Assembly (NCBI GenBank): GCA_900550385.1
Contig: URRZ01000071.1
Coordinates: 1-11,014, forward strand
Direction of reading: 5' to 3'
DNA length: 11,014 nt
Source of the DNA: an uncultured Coriobacteriaceae bacterium
Lineage (GTDB): Bacteria > Actinomycetota > Coriobacteriia > Coriobacteriales > Eggerthellaceae
The notes beneath the pieces are model-generated. The model worked only from the letters and a program-made list of their open reading frames with translations. It was not told where the DNA came from and searched no databases. The translations under genes were made by a program, and so were the position numbers. This document shows positions 1 to 6,234 of this stretch, piece after piece; within the stretch, counting starts at the first letter, position 1, and every line of letters starts with the position of its first letter.

Positions 1-1
1 C

Positions 2-1114
2 GGCGCCTGCATGCACGTGACCACCGAGACCGCCAACCTCATGCGCGTGCTGGTCGCCGGCGGCGCCGACGTGACGCTGTGCGCGTCCAACCCGCTGTCC
101 ACCCAGGACGACACCGCCGCGTCGCTGGTGCGCGACTTCGGCATCAAGGTGCACGCCATCACGGGCGAGGACATGCAGACCTACGAGAAGCACATCGCCG
201 CCGTCTGCGAGACCAACCCGCAGATCATCATGGATGACGGCGCCGATCTGGACACCGCGCTGCACACGACGTTCGAAAGCAAGCTCGAGCACGTGATCGG
301 CGGCACCGAGGAGACCACCACCGGCGTGGTGCGCCTGGCCGCCATGGCGCGCGAGGGCTCGCTGCGCTACCCGGTGTTCAACATCAACGACGCCAACACC
401 AAGCACTGCTTCGACAACCACTACGGCACCGGCCAGAGCACGCTCGACGGCATCGTGCGCGCCACCAACCGCCTGCTGTGCGGCCGCACCATGGTCGTGT
501 CCGGTTACGGCTACTGCGGCAGCGGCCTGGCGCTGCGCGCCGCCGGCATGGGCATGAACGTCATCGTGTGCGAGGTGGATCCGCTCAAGGCGCTCGAAGC
601 GCACATGGAGGGCTACCGCGTGATGAAGGCCGAGGAGGCCGCCCGCTACGCCGACGTGTGGGTCACCGTCACGGGCGACTGCAAGGTCATCGACGAACCC
701 GCCTTCAAGAACATGAAGGACGGCGCCATCCTGTGCAACTCCGGCCACTTCGACTCCGAGATCAACCTGGTGTGGCTCGAGGAGCACTGCGTCAAGAAAG
801 AGGAGATCAAGCCGCTGGTCGAGGAATACACGCTGGAGGACGGCCGCACCATCATCGTGCTGGCCCAGGGGCGCCTGGTGAACCTCTCCTGCGCCGAGGG
901 CCATCCGGCATCGGTCATGGACATGAGCTTCGCCAACCAGGCGCTGGCCGCCGAGTACCTCTACAAGCATCAGGGCGAGCTGGAGTGCAAGGTCTACGAC
1001 GTGCCCGCCGACATCGACGACGGCGTCGCCCGCGTGAAGCTGGAGACGCTCGGCATCGAGATCGACGAGCTCACCGAGGAGCAGATCGCCTACATGAACT
1101 CCTGGAAGTTCTAA
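2..1114 (+). CDS. ahcY: Adenosylhomocysteinase (S-adenosyl-L-homocysteine hydrolase), 5' truncated
   Basis: Cytosolic NAD-dependent enzyme that reversibly splits S-adenosylhomocysteine into adenosine and homocysteine, clearing the by-product of SAM-dependent methylation. The frame is open to the left edge, and bases 2-10 add Gly-Ala-Cys before the first in-window Met. That Met sits in the conserved HVTTETANLM segment, so it is internal and about 50 N-terminal residues are missing. Numbering from this Met, NDANTKHCFDNHYGTGQST (126-144) is the family's active-site/NAD signature. The Rossmann glycine motif GYGYCGSG lies at 165-172, followed by the acidic ribose-binding residue in VCEVDPLKALEAH. 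The C-terminus (GRLVNLSCAEGHP, then YMNSWKF) fits the shorter archaeal/Thermotoga-type enzymes. The next gene is 71 bases downstream on the same strand. No internal damage is seen. Confidence 0.96.
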   Translation, partial: GACMHVTTETANLMRVLVAGGADVTLCASNPLSTQDDTAASLVRDFGIKVHAITGEDMQTYEKHIAAVCETNPQIIMDDGADLDTALHTTFESKLEHVIGGTEETTTGVVRLAAMAREGSLRYPVFNINDANTKHCFDNHYGTGQSTLDGIVRATNRLLCGRTMVVSGYGYCGSGLALRAAGMGMNVIVCEVDPLKALEAHMEGYRVMKAEEAARYADVWVTVTGDCKVIDEPAFKNMKDGAILCNSGHFDSEINLVWLEEHCVKKEEIKPLVEEYTLEDGRTIIVLAQGRLVNLSCAEGHPASVMDMSFANQALAAEYLYKHQGELECKVYDVPADIDDGVARVKLETLGIEIDELTEEQIAYMNSWKF

Positions 1115-1185
1115 ACGCTCCGCCCGGGCATCATCGCCCACTACACTGGGAGGAAGCAGGATCGGCTTGCGGAAAGGCGGGCACC

Positions 1186-2514
1186 ATGGCGAAAACGTTG
1201 CTGCTCATGAGGCATGGCAAGGCGCAGGCGCGCCGCGAGGACCTGCCCGACTTCGACCGCCGGCTCACGCGCGCGGGCAAGCGCGCGCTGCAGGCAACGC
1301 TTCGCCTCCCACTCGAACGACGACGGCGGGAAACGCCCTGCTCCCTTTGGGCGAGCCCCGCCGTGCGCACGATGCAGACGGCGGAATGCCTTGAAACAGC
1401 GCTCAAGGCTCAAGGCATCCGCACGAGCCCCGTCGAAGAGCGCACCTGCCTGCTCGCGCAGGATCCAGAGGCGTTCCTGCGCGAGCTCGCCGACGCCGAC
1501 GACGGCCTCATCGCCTGCGTCGGCCACAACCCCTTCATCGAGGAAATGCTGGCGCTGCTGACCGGCGCGCGGCTTCATGTGGCCCCTGGCGGAATCGCGG
1601 CGATGGAGATCGACGAATCCCGCATCGCCGCCCTCGACGGGCCCGCCGCCGCAGCTTCCGACCCTGCCGAACCCCTCGCGCGCCTGCTGTGGATCGTGCA
1701 GGGCGCGGCCGTGGCGCCTTGGAAGACGCTGTGCGACCTGGAGGACGTCGTGAAAGCGGCGCAGGAGCGCATGGAAGGGCGGCTCGCGGCGTTCATGGCC
1801 GACCCCGACGACGTGGAGGCCCTGCACAAGCTGCGCGTGTCGATACGCACGCTGCGCAGCCTCTACAAGTTCCTCGCCCCCTTCCAGAAAGGCTCCCAAG
1901 CCCGCGCGGTCCAGCGCGACCTCCGCTCCGTGGTGGTCCCCACATCGCGGCTGCGGGAGCTGGACGTGCTCTCCGCCGAGGCGGACGCGATGGATCCGCC
2001 CTCCGCCGACCTGGTCGAGGCATGCCGGGCGCTGCGGGAAAGGGAACGCGACCGCGTCCTCGAAGCGCTCGGGGGCGAAGATGCCGCGAAGGCGGTCGAA
2101 CGCGCCCGCAAGGCGGCGGAGGGCTTCGCATGGAAGCGGCGCATCCGCCGGGAGGGCCTCCTGCCGCAGCAGGTGGCCCAGCGCTTCGACGACATGGACG
2201 CCGGGGTGCGGGCGATGCAGGAGCGGACCGACCTCGCGGATGCCGAGGCGACCCACGACCTGCGCAAGGCCGCCAAGCGCGTGCGCTACGCCGCGGAGAA
2301 CTTCGCCGCGTTCCTCGATCCCGGGCGCGCCGACGATGCCGTCGCGCGCATGAAGGCGGTGCAGGACAAGCTGGGCGCGCTCTGCGACGCCCGCGTCAAC
2401 GTGGAGATCATCCGCGACTTCCCGCGCAAGGGGCTGCCCGCCCAAGCGCTGCGCGACCTGGTTGCGCTCGAGGCCAAGAGCCGCTACTTCATCGCCAGCG
2501 CGCTGCGCGGCTAG
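1186..2514 (+). CDS. SixA-type histidine phosphatase fused to a CHAD domain
   Basis: Two-domain protein of 442 residues. The N-terminal part (about 1-172) is a histidine-phosphatase-superfamily domain of SixA type: LLLMRHGKAQ places the phospho-accepting His at 10, WASPAVRTMQTAE at 55-67 fits the second conserved block, and VGHNP has the second catalytic His at 114. A linker rich in Ala and Pro (about 151-180) leads to a CHAD domain (about 185-440). Its two characteristic basic helices are visible: HKLRVSIRTLRS from His214 and THDLRKAAKRVRY from His357. CHAD domains are helical, cationic and bind polyphosphate; SixA dephosphorylates phosphohistidine in signalling proteins. The joint function is unknown; a phosphatase directed to polyphosphate or to a polyphosphate-bound partner is only inference. 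The ATG is chosen because it directly precedes the phosphatase fold and follows GGAAAGG by 8 bases. The frame is open further upstream but that stretch is a shadow of ahcY. The stop is shared with thiD on the other strand. Confidence 0.88.
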   Translation: MAKTLLLMRHGKAQARREDLPDFDRRLTRAGKRALQATLRLPLERRRRETPCSLWASPAVRTMQTAECLETALKAQGIRTSPVEERTCLLAQDPEAFLRELADADDGLIACVGHNPFIEEMLALLTGARLHVAPGGIAAMEIDESRIAALDGPAAAASDPAEPLARLLWIVQGAAVAPWKTLCDLEDVVKAAQERMEGRLAAFMADPDDVEALHKLRVSIRTLRSLYKFLAPFQKGSQARAVQRDLRSVVVPTSRLRELDVLSAEADAMDPPSADLVEACRALRERERDRVLEALGGEDAAKAVERARKAAEGFAWKRRIRREGLLPQQVAQRFDDMDAGVRAMQERTDLADAEATHDLRKAAKRVRYAAENFAAFLDPGRADDAVARMKAVQDKLGALCDARVNVEIIRDFPRKGLPAQALRDLVALEAKSRYFIASALRG

Positions 2515-3311
2515 CGGTAGCGCCACATATGGTCGAGCGGGCCGCTGCCCCGGCCGAGGTCGAGCCCCGCCGACAGCGCGCCGCGCACGTACTCCTTCGC
2601 ATCGGAAACCGCCTGCAGCAGATCCTTGCCCTCAGCGAGGCCGCAGGCTATCGCCGAGGACAGCGTGCAGCCCGTCCCATGCGTGTTCCGCGTCGGGATG
2701 CGCTCGGCGCGCAGCCAATGGACGCCGCCTCCGGCCTCGAACAGCAGATCGTCCGCCGTCGCCGTGCCGTGCCCGCCCTTGACCAGCACCGCCGCGTCGC
2801 CGCCCGCTTCCGCCAAGCCGCACGACACGATGCGCGCCGCCTCCAGCATCGAAGCGTCGTCGACCACGGGCCTGTCCGCCAGCACGGCAGCTTCGGGCAT
2901 GTTGGGCGTGACGACGCGCGCCAGCGGCAGCAGCTCGTCGGAAAGCGCGGCGACCGCGGCCTCGTCGATCAGGCGCGAGCCGCTGGTGGCGACCATCACG
3001 GGGTCCACCACCACGTTGCGGGCGCCCCACGCGCGCAGCCGCTCGGCGATGGCGCGGATGATGGCCGCCGAGGACACCATGCCCACCTTCACCGCATCGG
3101 GTCGGATGTCCTCGAACACCGCGTCGATCTGCGACGCCACGAACTCCGGCGTGGCCTCGAGCACGCCCGCCACGCCCAGGGTGTTCTGGGCGGTCAGCGC
3201 CGTGACGGCGGTCTCGGCGAACAGCCCGTGCGCGGCGATGGTTTTGATGTCGGCCTGGATGCCCGCGCCGCCGCTGGAGTCGGATCCCGCGATGCTCAGC
3301 ACGACCTTCAT
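2511..3311 (-). CDS. thiD: Hydroxymethylpyrimidine / phosphomethylpyrimidine kinase
   Basis: Ribokinase-fold ATP-dependent kinase that phosphorylates HMP to HMP-P and then to HMP-PP, the pyrimidine half of thiamine. The 266-residue protein has the expected family length. SIAGSDSSGGAGIQADIKT (6-24) is the typical substrate-binding start of ThiD, VMVATSGSRL is in the middle, and NTHGTGCTLSSAIA carries the anion-hole glycines and the catalytic Cys at about 215. The ATG is fixed by this N-terminus and by its ATGA overlap with the thiC stop, which indicates translational coupling within one riboswitch-controlled transcript. A longer open frame upstream lies inside thiC and is rejected. The C-terminal end GPLDHMWRYR extends past the kinase core. 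The TAG stop is in the palindrome CTAG, which is also the stop of the converging phosphatase/CHAD gene. Confidence 0.95.
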   Translation of the reverse strand: MKVVLSIAGSDSSGGAGIQADIKTIAAHGLFAETAVTALTAQNTLGVAGVLEATPEFVASQIDAVFEDIRPDAVKVGMVSSAAIIRAIAERLRAWGARNVVVDPVMVATSGSRLIDEAAVAALSDELLPLARVVTPNMPEAAVLADRPVVDDASMLEAARIVSCGLAEAGGDAAVLVKGGHGTATADDLLFEAGGGVHWLRAERIPTRNTHGTGCTLSSAIACGLAEGKDLLQAVSDAKEYVRGALSAGLDLGRGSGPLDHMWRYR

Positions 3312-4660
3312 CGGCGCGCCCCTTCCTCGCCCAGATCCACCACGAGGCCGTCCATGATCTGGTTCACGGTGCGCATGGCGCACATCTCGCCGCACATGGT
3401 GCAGGTGCCCTCGTTGGACGGCGGCGCGCTCTCGAAGTAGCGGCGCGCCTTCGCCGGATCCAGCGCCTCGGCGAACATGCCTTCCCAGTCCACACGGCGG
3501 CGCGCGTCGCTCATGCGGTTATCGCGCTCGCGCGCGCCGGGGATGCCCTTGGCGATGTCGGCGGCATGCGCGGCGATCTTGGTCGCGACCAGCCCCTCGC
3601 GCACGTCGTCGGCGTCGGGCAGGCGCAGATGCTCCGCCGGCGTGACGTAGCACAGGAAGTCCGCCCCCGACGATGCGGCGATCGCGCCGCCGATGGCCGC
3701 CGTGATGTGGTCGTAGCCTGGCGCGATGTCGGTGACCAGCGGGCCCAGCACGTAGAACGGCGCGTTATGGCACAACCGCTTCTCCATCTTCATGTTGGCG
3801 GCGATCTCGTCGAGCGCCATGTGGCCGGGGCCTTCCACCATCACCTGCACGCCCGCATCCCACGCGCGGCGCGTGAGCTTGCCGATCTCGATGAGCTCGG
3901 CGATCTGGCCGGCGTCGGAGGCGTCGTAGGTGCTGCCCGGGCGCATCGCGTCGCCGATGCTGATGGTCACGTCGTGCTCGTGCAGGATCTCCAGCACCTC
4001 GTCGTAGCGCTCGTAGAAGGGGTTCTCGTTGCCAGTGGCCTCCATCCAGGCGAAGATGAGCGACCCGCCGCGGCTGACGATGTTGGTGAGGCGCCCCGTC
4101 TCCTTGAACGACTCGATCACGCGCCGGTTCATGCCGGCATGGACGGTGACGAAGTCGACGCCGTCCTCGGCATGGCGGCGGATGACGTCCAGGAAATCGT
4201 CCGCCGTGATGGTGATGAGCGCCTTCTCCAGGTAGCCGATGGCGTCGTACATGGGCACGGTGCCGATCATCGCGGGCGATCTGCCGATCAGGCGCGTGCG
4301 GAAGCTTTGGGTCTTGCCGCTGTTGGACAGGTCCATGATGGCCTCGGCTCCCAGCTCCAGCGCCACCTCGACCTTGCGCCACTCCTCCGCCTCGTCGGCG
4401 AGGTCGCCCGAGATGCCCAGGTTCACGTTCACCTTGGTGCGCAGCCCCTCGCCCACGCCTTCGGGCGAGAGCGCCGCATGGTGGATGTTGGCGGGGATGG
4501 CGATGCGCCCCGCCGCCACGCCTTGGCGGATGAACTCGGGGTCGCGGCGCTCCTTGCGCGCCACCTCGGCCATCTGCGACGTGACGATGCCGGCGCGGGC
4601 GAAGTCGATCTGGGTGACGGGTTTCGCGACGGCATGCGCCGCATCGGATCCATTCGGCAT
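3308..4660 (-). CDS. thiC: Phosphomethylpyrimidine synthase (short-form ThiC)
   Basis: Radical-SAM enzyme that rearranges aminoimidazole ribotide into HMP-P, the committed step of the thiamine pyrimidine branch; it needs a [4Fe-4S] cluster and is oxygen sensitive. The 450-residue protein matches the short ThiC class, not the roughly 600-residue form of E. coli or B. subtilis. Visible family blocks are KVNVNLGISGD (76-86), VHAGMNRRVIESFK (173-186), SRGGSLIFAWM (196-206), VMVEGPGHM (273-281) and PLVTDIAPGYDHITAAIGG (307-325). The C-terminal cluster ligands are Cys420, Cys423 and Cys427 (CTMCGEMCAM), spaced CX2CX3C. The ATG at 4660 lies 5 bases after GGGAG, which is itself the conserved 3' end of the TPP riboswitch. 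The gene is followed by thiD with a 4-base overlap. The ThiC paralogue BzaF is an alternative, but the riboswitch and thiD argue for thiamine. Confidence 0.96.
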   Translation of the reverse strand: MPNGSDAAHAVAKPVTQIDFARAGIVTSQMAEVARKERRDPEFIRQGVAAGRIAIPANIHHAALSPEGVGEGLRTKVNVNLGISGDLADEAEEWRKVEVALELGAEAIMDLSNSGKTQSFRTRLIGRSPAMIGTVPMYDAIGYLEKALITITADDFLDVIRRHAEDGVDFVTVHAGMNRRVIESFKETGRLTNIVSRGGSLIFAWMEATGNENPFYERYDEVLEILHEHDVTISIGDAMRPGSTYDASDAGQIAELIEIGKLTRRAWDAGVQVMVEGPGHMALDEIAANMKMEKRLCHNAPFYVLGPLVTDIAPGYDHITAAIGGAIAASSGADFLCYVTPAEHLRLPDADDVREGLVATKIAAHAADIAKGIPGARERDNRMSDARRRVDWEGMFAEALDPAKARRYFESAPPSNEGTCTMCGEMCAMRTVNQIMDGLVVDLGEEGARR

Positions 4661-4768
4661 GGAGGCTCCCTTCGTTGGCATTATCCACATCAGGTTCAGC
4701 GGGTCGGGGCGTGCGCGCCCCCTCTCAGCCTGCCGTGCGCCGCGCGCCTCGCAAGCTCCCCGACGCCG
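4661..4768 (-). promoter_or_regulatory. TPP riboswitch (THI element) controlling thiC-thiD
   Basis: Read on the minus strand, the leader carries the conserved TPP aptamer blocks in order. CGGGGAGC is at 4762-4755, CTGAGA at 4728-4723, ACCTGAT at 4695-4689, GGATAAT at 4686-4680 and CGAAGGGAG at 4674-4666. A GC-rich variable stem lies between the first two blocks. The aptamer ends only 5 bases before the thiC ATG, with no terminator hairpin or U-run between. The last conserved block, GGGAG, is also the only Shine-Dalgarno-like sequence. TPP binding would therefore be expected to hide the ribosome site, so control is most simply translational. The P1 closing stem that I can draw is short and has mismatches, so its exact borders are uncertain. 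Confidence 0.95.
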
Positions 4769-4781
4769 CCTTGCGCGGCGT
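4763..4781 (-). promoter_or_regulatory. Hairpin at the 5' side of the TPP aptamer, possibly competing with stem P1
   Basis: Minus-strand ACGCCGC and GCGGCGT can form a perfect 7-bp stem around a 5-base loop. Its 3' arm (4769-4763) directly abuts CGGGGAGC, where the 5' strand of aptamer stem P1 should be. Both structures cannot form at once, so this could be an anti-P1 or timing hairpin. It could equally be a simple 5'-end stabiliser, because the predicted start of transcription is next to it. Confidence 0.4.
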
Positions 4782-4788
4782 TCGCCCC

Positions 4789-4794
4789 AGTATA
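4789..4794 (-). promoter_or_regulatory. Putative -10 box of the thiC-thiD promoter
   Basis: TATACT on the minus strand is a 5-of-6 match to the sigma-70-type -10 consensus and stands out in very GC-rich sequence. It would place the start near 4782 and give a leader of about 120 bases that contains the whole riboswitch. No good -35 box is seen at 16-18 bases. Confidence 0.5.
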
Positions 4795-4813
4795 GCGCTT
4801 GGACGGCCGGAAG

Positions 4814-4831
4814 GGCGCCGCGCAAGGCGCC
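4814..4831 (-). terminator. Weak GC hairpin after thiN
   Basis: Two copies of the self-complementary GGCGCC flank a 6-base spacer, giving a 6-bp stem 36 bases after the thiN stop and just upstream of the thiC promoter. There is no U-run, so termination is uncertain and thiN transcripts may read through into thiC. Confidence 0.25.
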
Positions 4832-4867
4832 GCGAGCGACGAAGAGCAGATTGCACCCGGGAGACGC

Positions 4868-5497
4868 CTAGGGCAGCGGATGGAAGATCAGCAGCGTGCC
4901 GGCGGCCACGCCGATGCTGGCGGGCTCGCCGATGAACTCGTTGGAGATGCCGCGCGACACGCGGCTGGTGAGCGGTTCGTCGTCGAGCGAGTACAGCAGG
5001 CCCGTCTCGATGACCCCCTCGCAGCGGTCGTTCGCGGCGATGACCGACACGGTGCCCTCGTCGAGTCGGGGCAGATCGTACACGTCCGGGCCGGTGAGCG
5101 CGCGCACGCAGAAATCATCGCCGATGCCGGTGACGAAGGCGCCGCGCTCGGAGAACTTCGCGAACAGCTGCAGGTTGGCCAGCGTGTGGTCGAGCCTTCC
5201 GGAGAGCCCGCCGTAGACGTAGAGGTCGTCCTGCTTCCAGTACAGGGCCTTCTCCATGGCCAGCTCCATGTCGGTCTTGTCCTTCTTCACCGGATGGCGC
5301 GACACGCGGCGGCATTTGGGGACGTAGCCCAGCGAGTCGAAATCGCCCACCGCCATGTCGGGCACCACGCCGATGGACTCCAGATGCGCGAAGCCGCCGT
5401 CCACCGCGATGACGAAGTCGAAGAACCCGCCGTCCATCTGGAACTTGAAATGCTCGGCATTGAAGTCGGCGGCGCCGACCAAAGCGCAATGAGCCAT
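4868..5497 (-). CDS. thiN: Thiamine pyrophosphokinase (thiamine diphosphokinase)
   Basis: Transfers pyrophosphate from ATP to thiamine to make TPP directly. The 209-residue length fits the ThiN/TPK family. The N-terminal catalytic domain shows AVDGGFAHLESIGVVPD (31-47) followed by VGDFDSL (50-56), the acidic Mg-ATP site of the family. DKTDMELAM is at 73-81 and GGLSGRLDHTLANL at 96-109. The C-terminal part (about 130-209) matches the beta-rich thiamine-binding domain. The ATG is preceded by GAGGGGG at about 5 bases. An in-frame extension upstream runs into a repeat element and is rejected. The gene lies 207 bases upstream of thiC on the same strand but before the riboswitch, so it should not be controlled by it. 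This fits a salvage enzyme that must work even when TPP is made from imported thiamine. Confidence 0.93.
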   Translation of the reverse strand: MAHCALVGAADFNAEHFKFQMDGGFFDFVIAVDGGFAHLESIGVVPDMAVGDFDSLGYVPKCRRVSRHPVKKDKTDMELAMEKALYWKQDDLYVYGGLSGRLDHTLANLQLFAKFSERGAFVTGIGDDFCVRALTGPDVYDLPRLDEGTVSVIAANDRCEGVIETGLLYSLDDEPLTSRVSRGISNEFIGEPASIGVAAGTLLIFHPLP

Positions 5498-5525
5498 GAG
5501 ACCCCCTCGAAAAACACGCAGGTGG

Positions 5526-5531
5526 AGCATA
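5526..5531 (-). promoter_or_regulatory. Possible -10 box for thiN
   Basis: Minus-strand TATGCT lies 28 bases before the thiN ATG, in the only AT-richer stretch of this short leader. The -35 region would fall within the left arm of the hairpin repeat at 5536-5559, and no clear -35 match is seen there. Confidence 0.25.
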
Positions 5532-5535
5532 AGCA

Positions 5536-5646
5536 GCCGAGGCTTTTCACAGCACCCCAGATTCGCGGGATCGCGCAGGCGCAGCGTACTTCGGTACGCA
5601 AGCCTGGGGGATCGCGTGAAGATGGGGTGCTGTGGAAAGCCTCGGC
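5536..5646 (+). repeat. Long hairpin repeat element, copy 1
   Basis: A 111-base near-palindrome between thiN and rnpB. The outer arms 5536-5559 and 5623-5646 pair over 24 positions, 23 Watson-Crick and one G.U (5547 with 5635). Inside is a 63-base core (5560-5622) that folds further, with a few G-G mismatches and a small internal loop, up to GTAC-TTCG-GTAC, a C(UUCG)G tetraloop on the + strand. The core matches that of copy 2 (6254-6316) at 55 of 63 positions, but the outer arms are unrelated. No U-run follows either arm, so a simple terminator role is not supported. Short open frames across it on both strands are by-products of the palindrome. Confidence 0.85.
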
Positions 5647-5661
5647 GGTCGAGCAGTTTCG

Positions 5662-5679
5662 CCCCCCCGAACGGGGGGG
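5662..5679. other. C7/G7 hairpin upstream of rnpB
   Basis: Seven C, the loop GAAC and seven of eight G form a perfect hairpin 23 bases before the rnpB 5' end. It is followed on the + strand by an A-rich stretch (5681-5698) and not by T, so it is not a + strand terminator. The A-rich stretch may hold the rnpB -10 (TAAAAA at 5688-5693 is a weak candidate). Confidence 0.4.
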
Positions 5680-5702
5680 GAACCAAATAAAAACAAAAGC
5701 CC

Positions 5703-6078
5703 GCGGGCCCCGCCGCCCCCGACCCCCAGGTGGGGGGAAAATGCGGGGGGCCAAAGGCCGCGTACCCCTTGGTGCGAGGAAAGTCCGGGCTCCTAAGGGC
5801 AGGATGCCAGCTAACGGCTGGGCGGGGCGACCCGACGGATCAGTGCCACAGAAAAGAAAACTCCCCCGCTTTTGCGGGAGAAAAGCTGAAACGGTGCGGT
5901 AAGAGCGCACCAGCGCGTCGGCAACGGCGCGGCTTGGAAAACCCCATCCGGAGCAAGCGCAAATAGGAACGCGATACGGCCGCCCTTCCGTGCGTTCGGG
6001 TTGCGTGCTAGAGGCGCCTGGCGACAGGCGTTCGAGATAAATGGCCGTCCCACGACAGAACCCGGCTTACCGGCCCGC
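5703..6078 (+). ncRNA. rnpB: RNase P RNA, bacterial class A
   Basis: Catalytic RNA of RNase P, which removes 5' leaders from pre-tRNAs. Conserved region I is present as GAGGAAAGTCCGGGCTCC (5776-5793), then AGGGCAGGATGCCAGCTAA and GGCGACCCGACGGA. GTGCCACAGAAA, GGTAAGAGCGCACC, CATCCGGAGCAAG and CAAATAGG follow in order, and conserved region V, CACGACAGAACCCGGCTTAC, is at 6051-6070. Stem P4 forms between regions I and V. The ends are set by a 7-bp P1, GCGGGCC (5703-5709) with GGCCCGC (6072-6078). They may be a few bases off. Stem P3 is made of C5/G5 runs. The gene runs divergently from thiN and towards divIVA. Structured repeats lie on both sides, and a T-containing hairpin begins 9 bases after the 3' end. 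Confidence 0.95.
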
Positions 6079-6086
6079 TCGCCTCC

Positions 6087-6213
6087 AACGTGAAAAAGGG
6101 ACGCTCGCTTTTTCACGTTCCAAGAAAGAGCAAGCATCGGCAAAGCGCGCTTCGGAAAGGCGAAAGCCTTTACGAACTCGATGTGAAAAAGTGACTGTCC
6201 CTTTTTCACATCG
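6087..6213 (+). repeat. REPIN-like inverted pair of REP hairpins
   Basis: Two 27-base units in opposite orientation: unit A at 6090-6116 on the + strand and unit B at 6183-6209 on the - strand. They agree at 24 of 27 positions, sharing GTGAAAAAGGGAC at the left and CTTTTTCAC at the right. Each folds alone (12-bp arms 6087-6098/6108-6119 and 13-bp arms 6179-6191/6201-6213). The pair can also fold together through a perfect 13-bp stem, 6090-6102 with 6197-6209. The 66-base spacer has its own small stem (AAAGGC-GAAA-GCCTTT). The layout matches REPIN/BIME elements, usually mobilised by RAYT (TnpA-REP) transposases, though no such gene is in the window. The T-run inside unit A could also help end rnpB transcription. 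Confidence 0.75.
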
Positions 6214-6234
6214 CGGATCAGGCAGAGTCAGCGA

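Noticed and set aside
1115..1185. Promoter or terminator between ahcY and the phosphatase/CHAD gene
   Set aside because: TACACT at 1142-1147 resembles a -10 box but has no -35 partner, and no stable hairpin with a T-run is present. I left it unannotated.
1141..2526. Long open frame on the - strand opposite the phosphatase/CHAD gene (about 461 codons)
   Set aside because: High GC content leaves few stops. The translation has no recognisable family motif and mirrors a gene with clear catalytic residues.
1689..3440. Open frame of about 583 codons on the + strand spanning the phosphatase/CHAD end, thiD and the thiC end
   Set aside because: It is Arg/Gly/Pro-rich shadow sequence crossing three real genes in other frames.
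3308..4660. BzaF (5-hydroxybenzimidazole synthase) instead of ThiC
   Set aside because: The TPP riboswitch and the overlapping thiD tie it to thiamine. No cobamide gene is nearby.
3566..4795. Open frame of about 409 codons on the + strand opposite thiC
   Set aside because: It is antisense to strongly conserved ThiC motifs, is His/Asp/Val rich with no domain, and runs into the riboswitch.
5662..5680. C7/G8 hairpin as a terminator
   Set aside because: It is followed by A and not T on the + strand, and by no T-run on the - strand. No gene ends next to it.
5496..5690. Small peptides encoded across the hairpin elements on both strands
   Set aside because: Similar peptides appear on both strands because the DNA is palindromic. 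They have no ribosome sites and structure explains them better.
4799..5902. Open frame of about 367 codons on the + strand across thiN, the first hairpin element and rnpB
   Set aside because: It crosses a conserved structural RNA and a palindrome and lies opposite thiN. It is not a credible gene.
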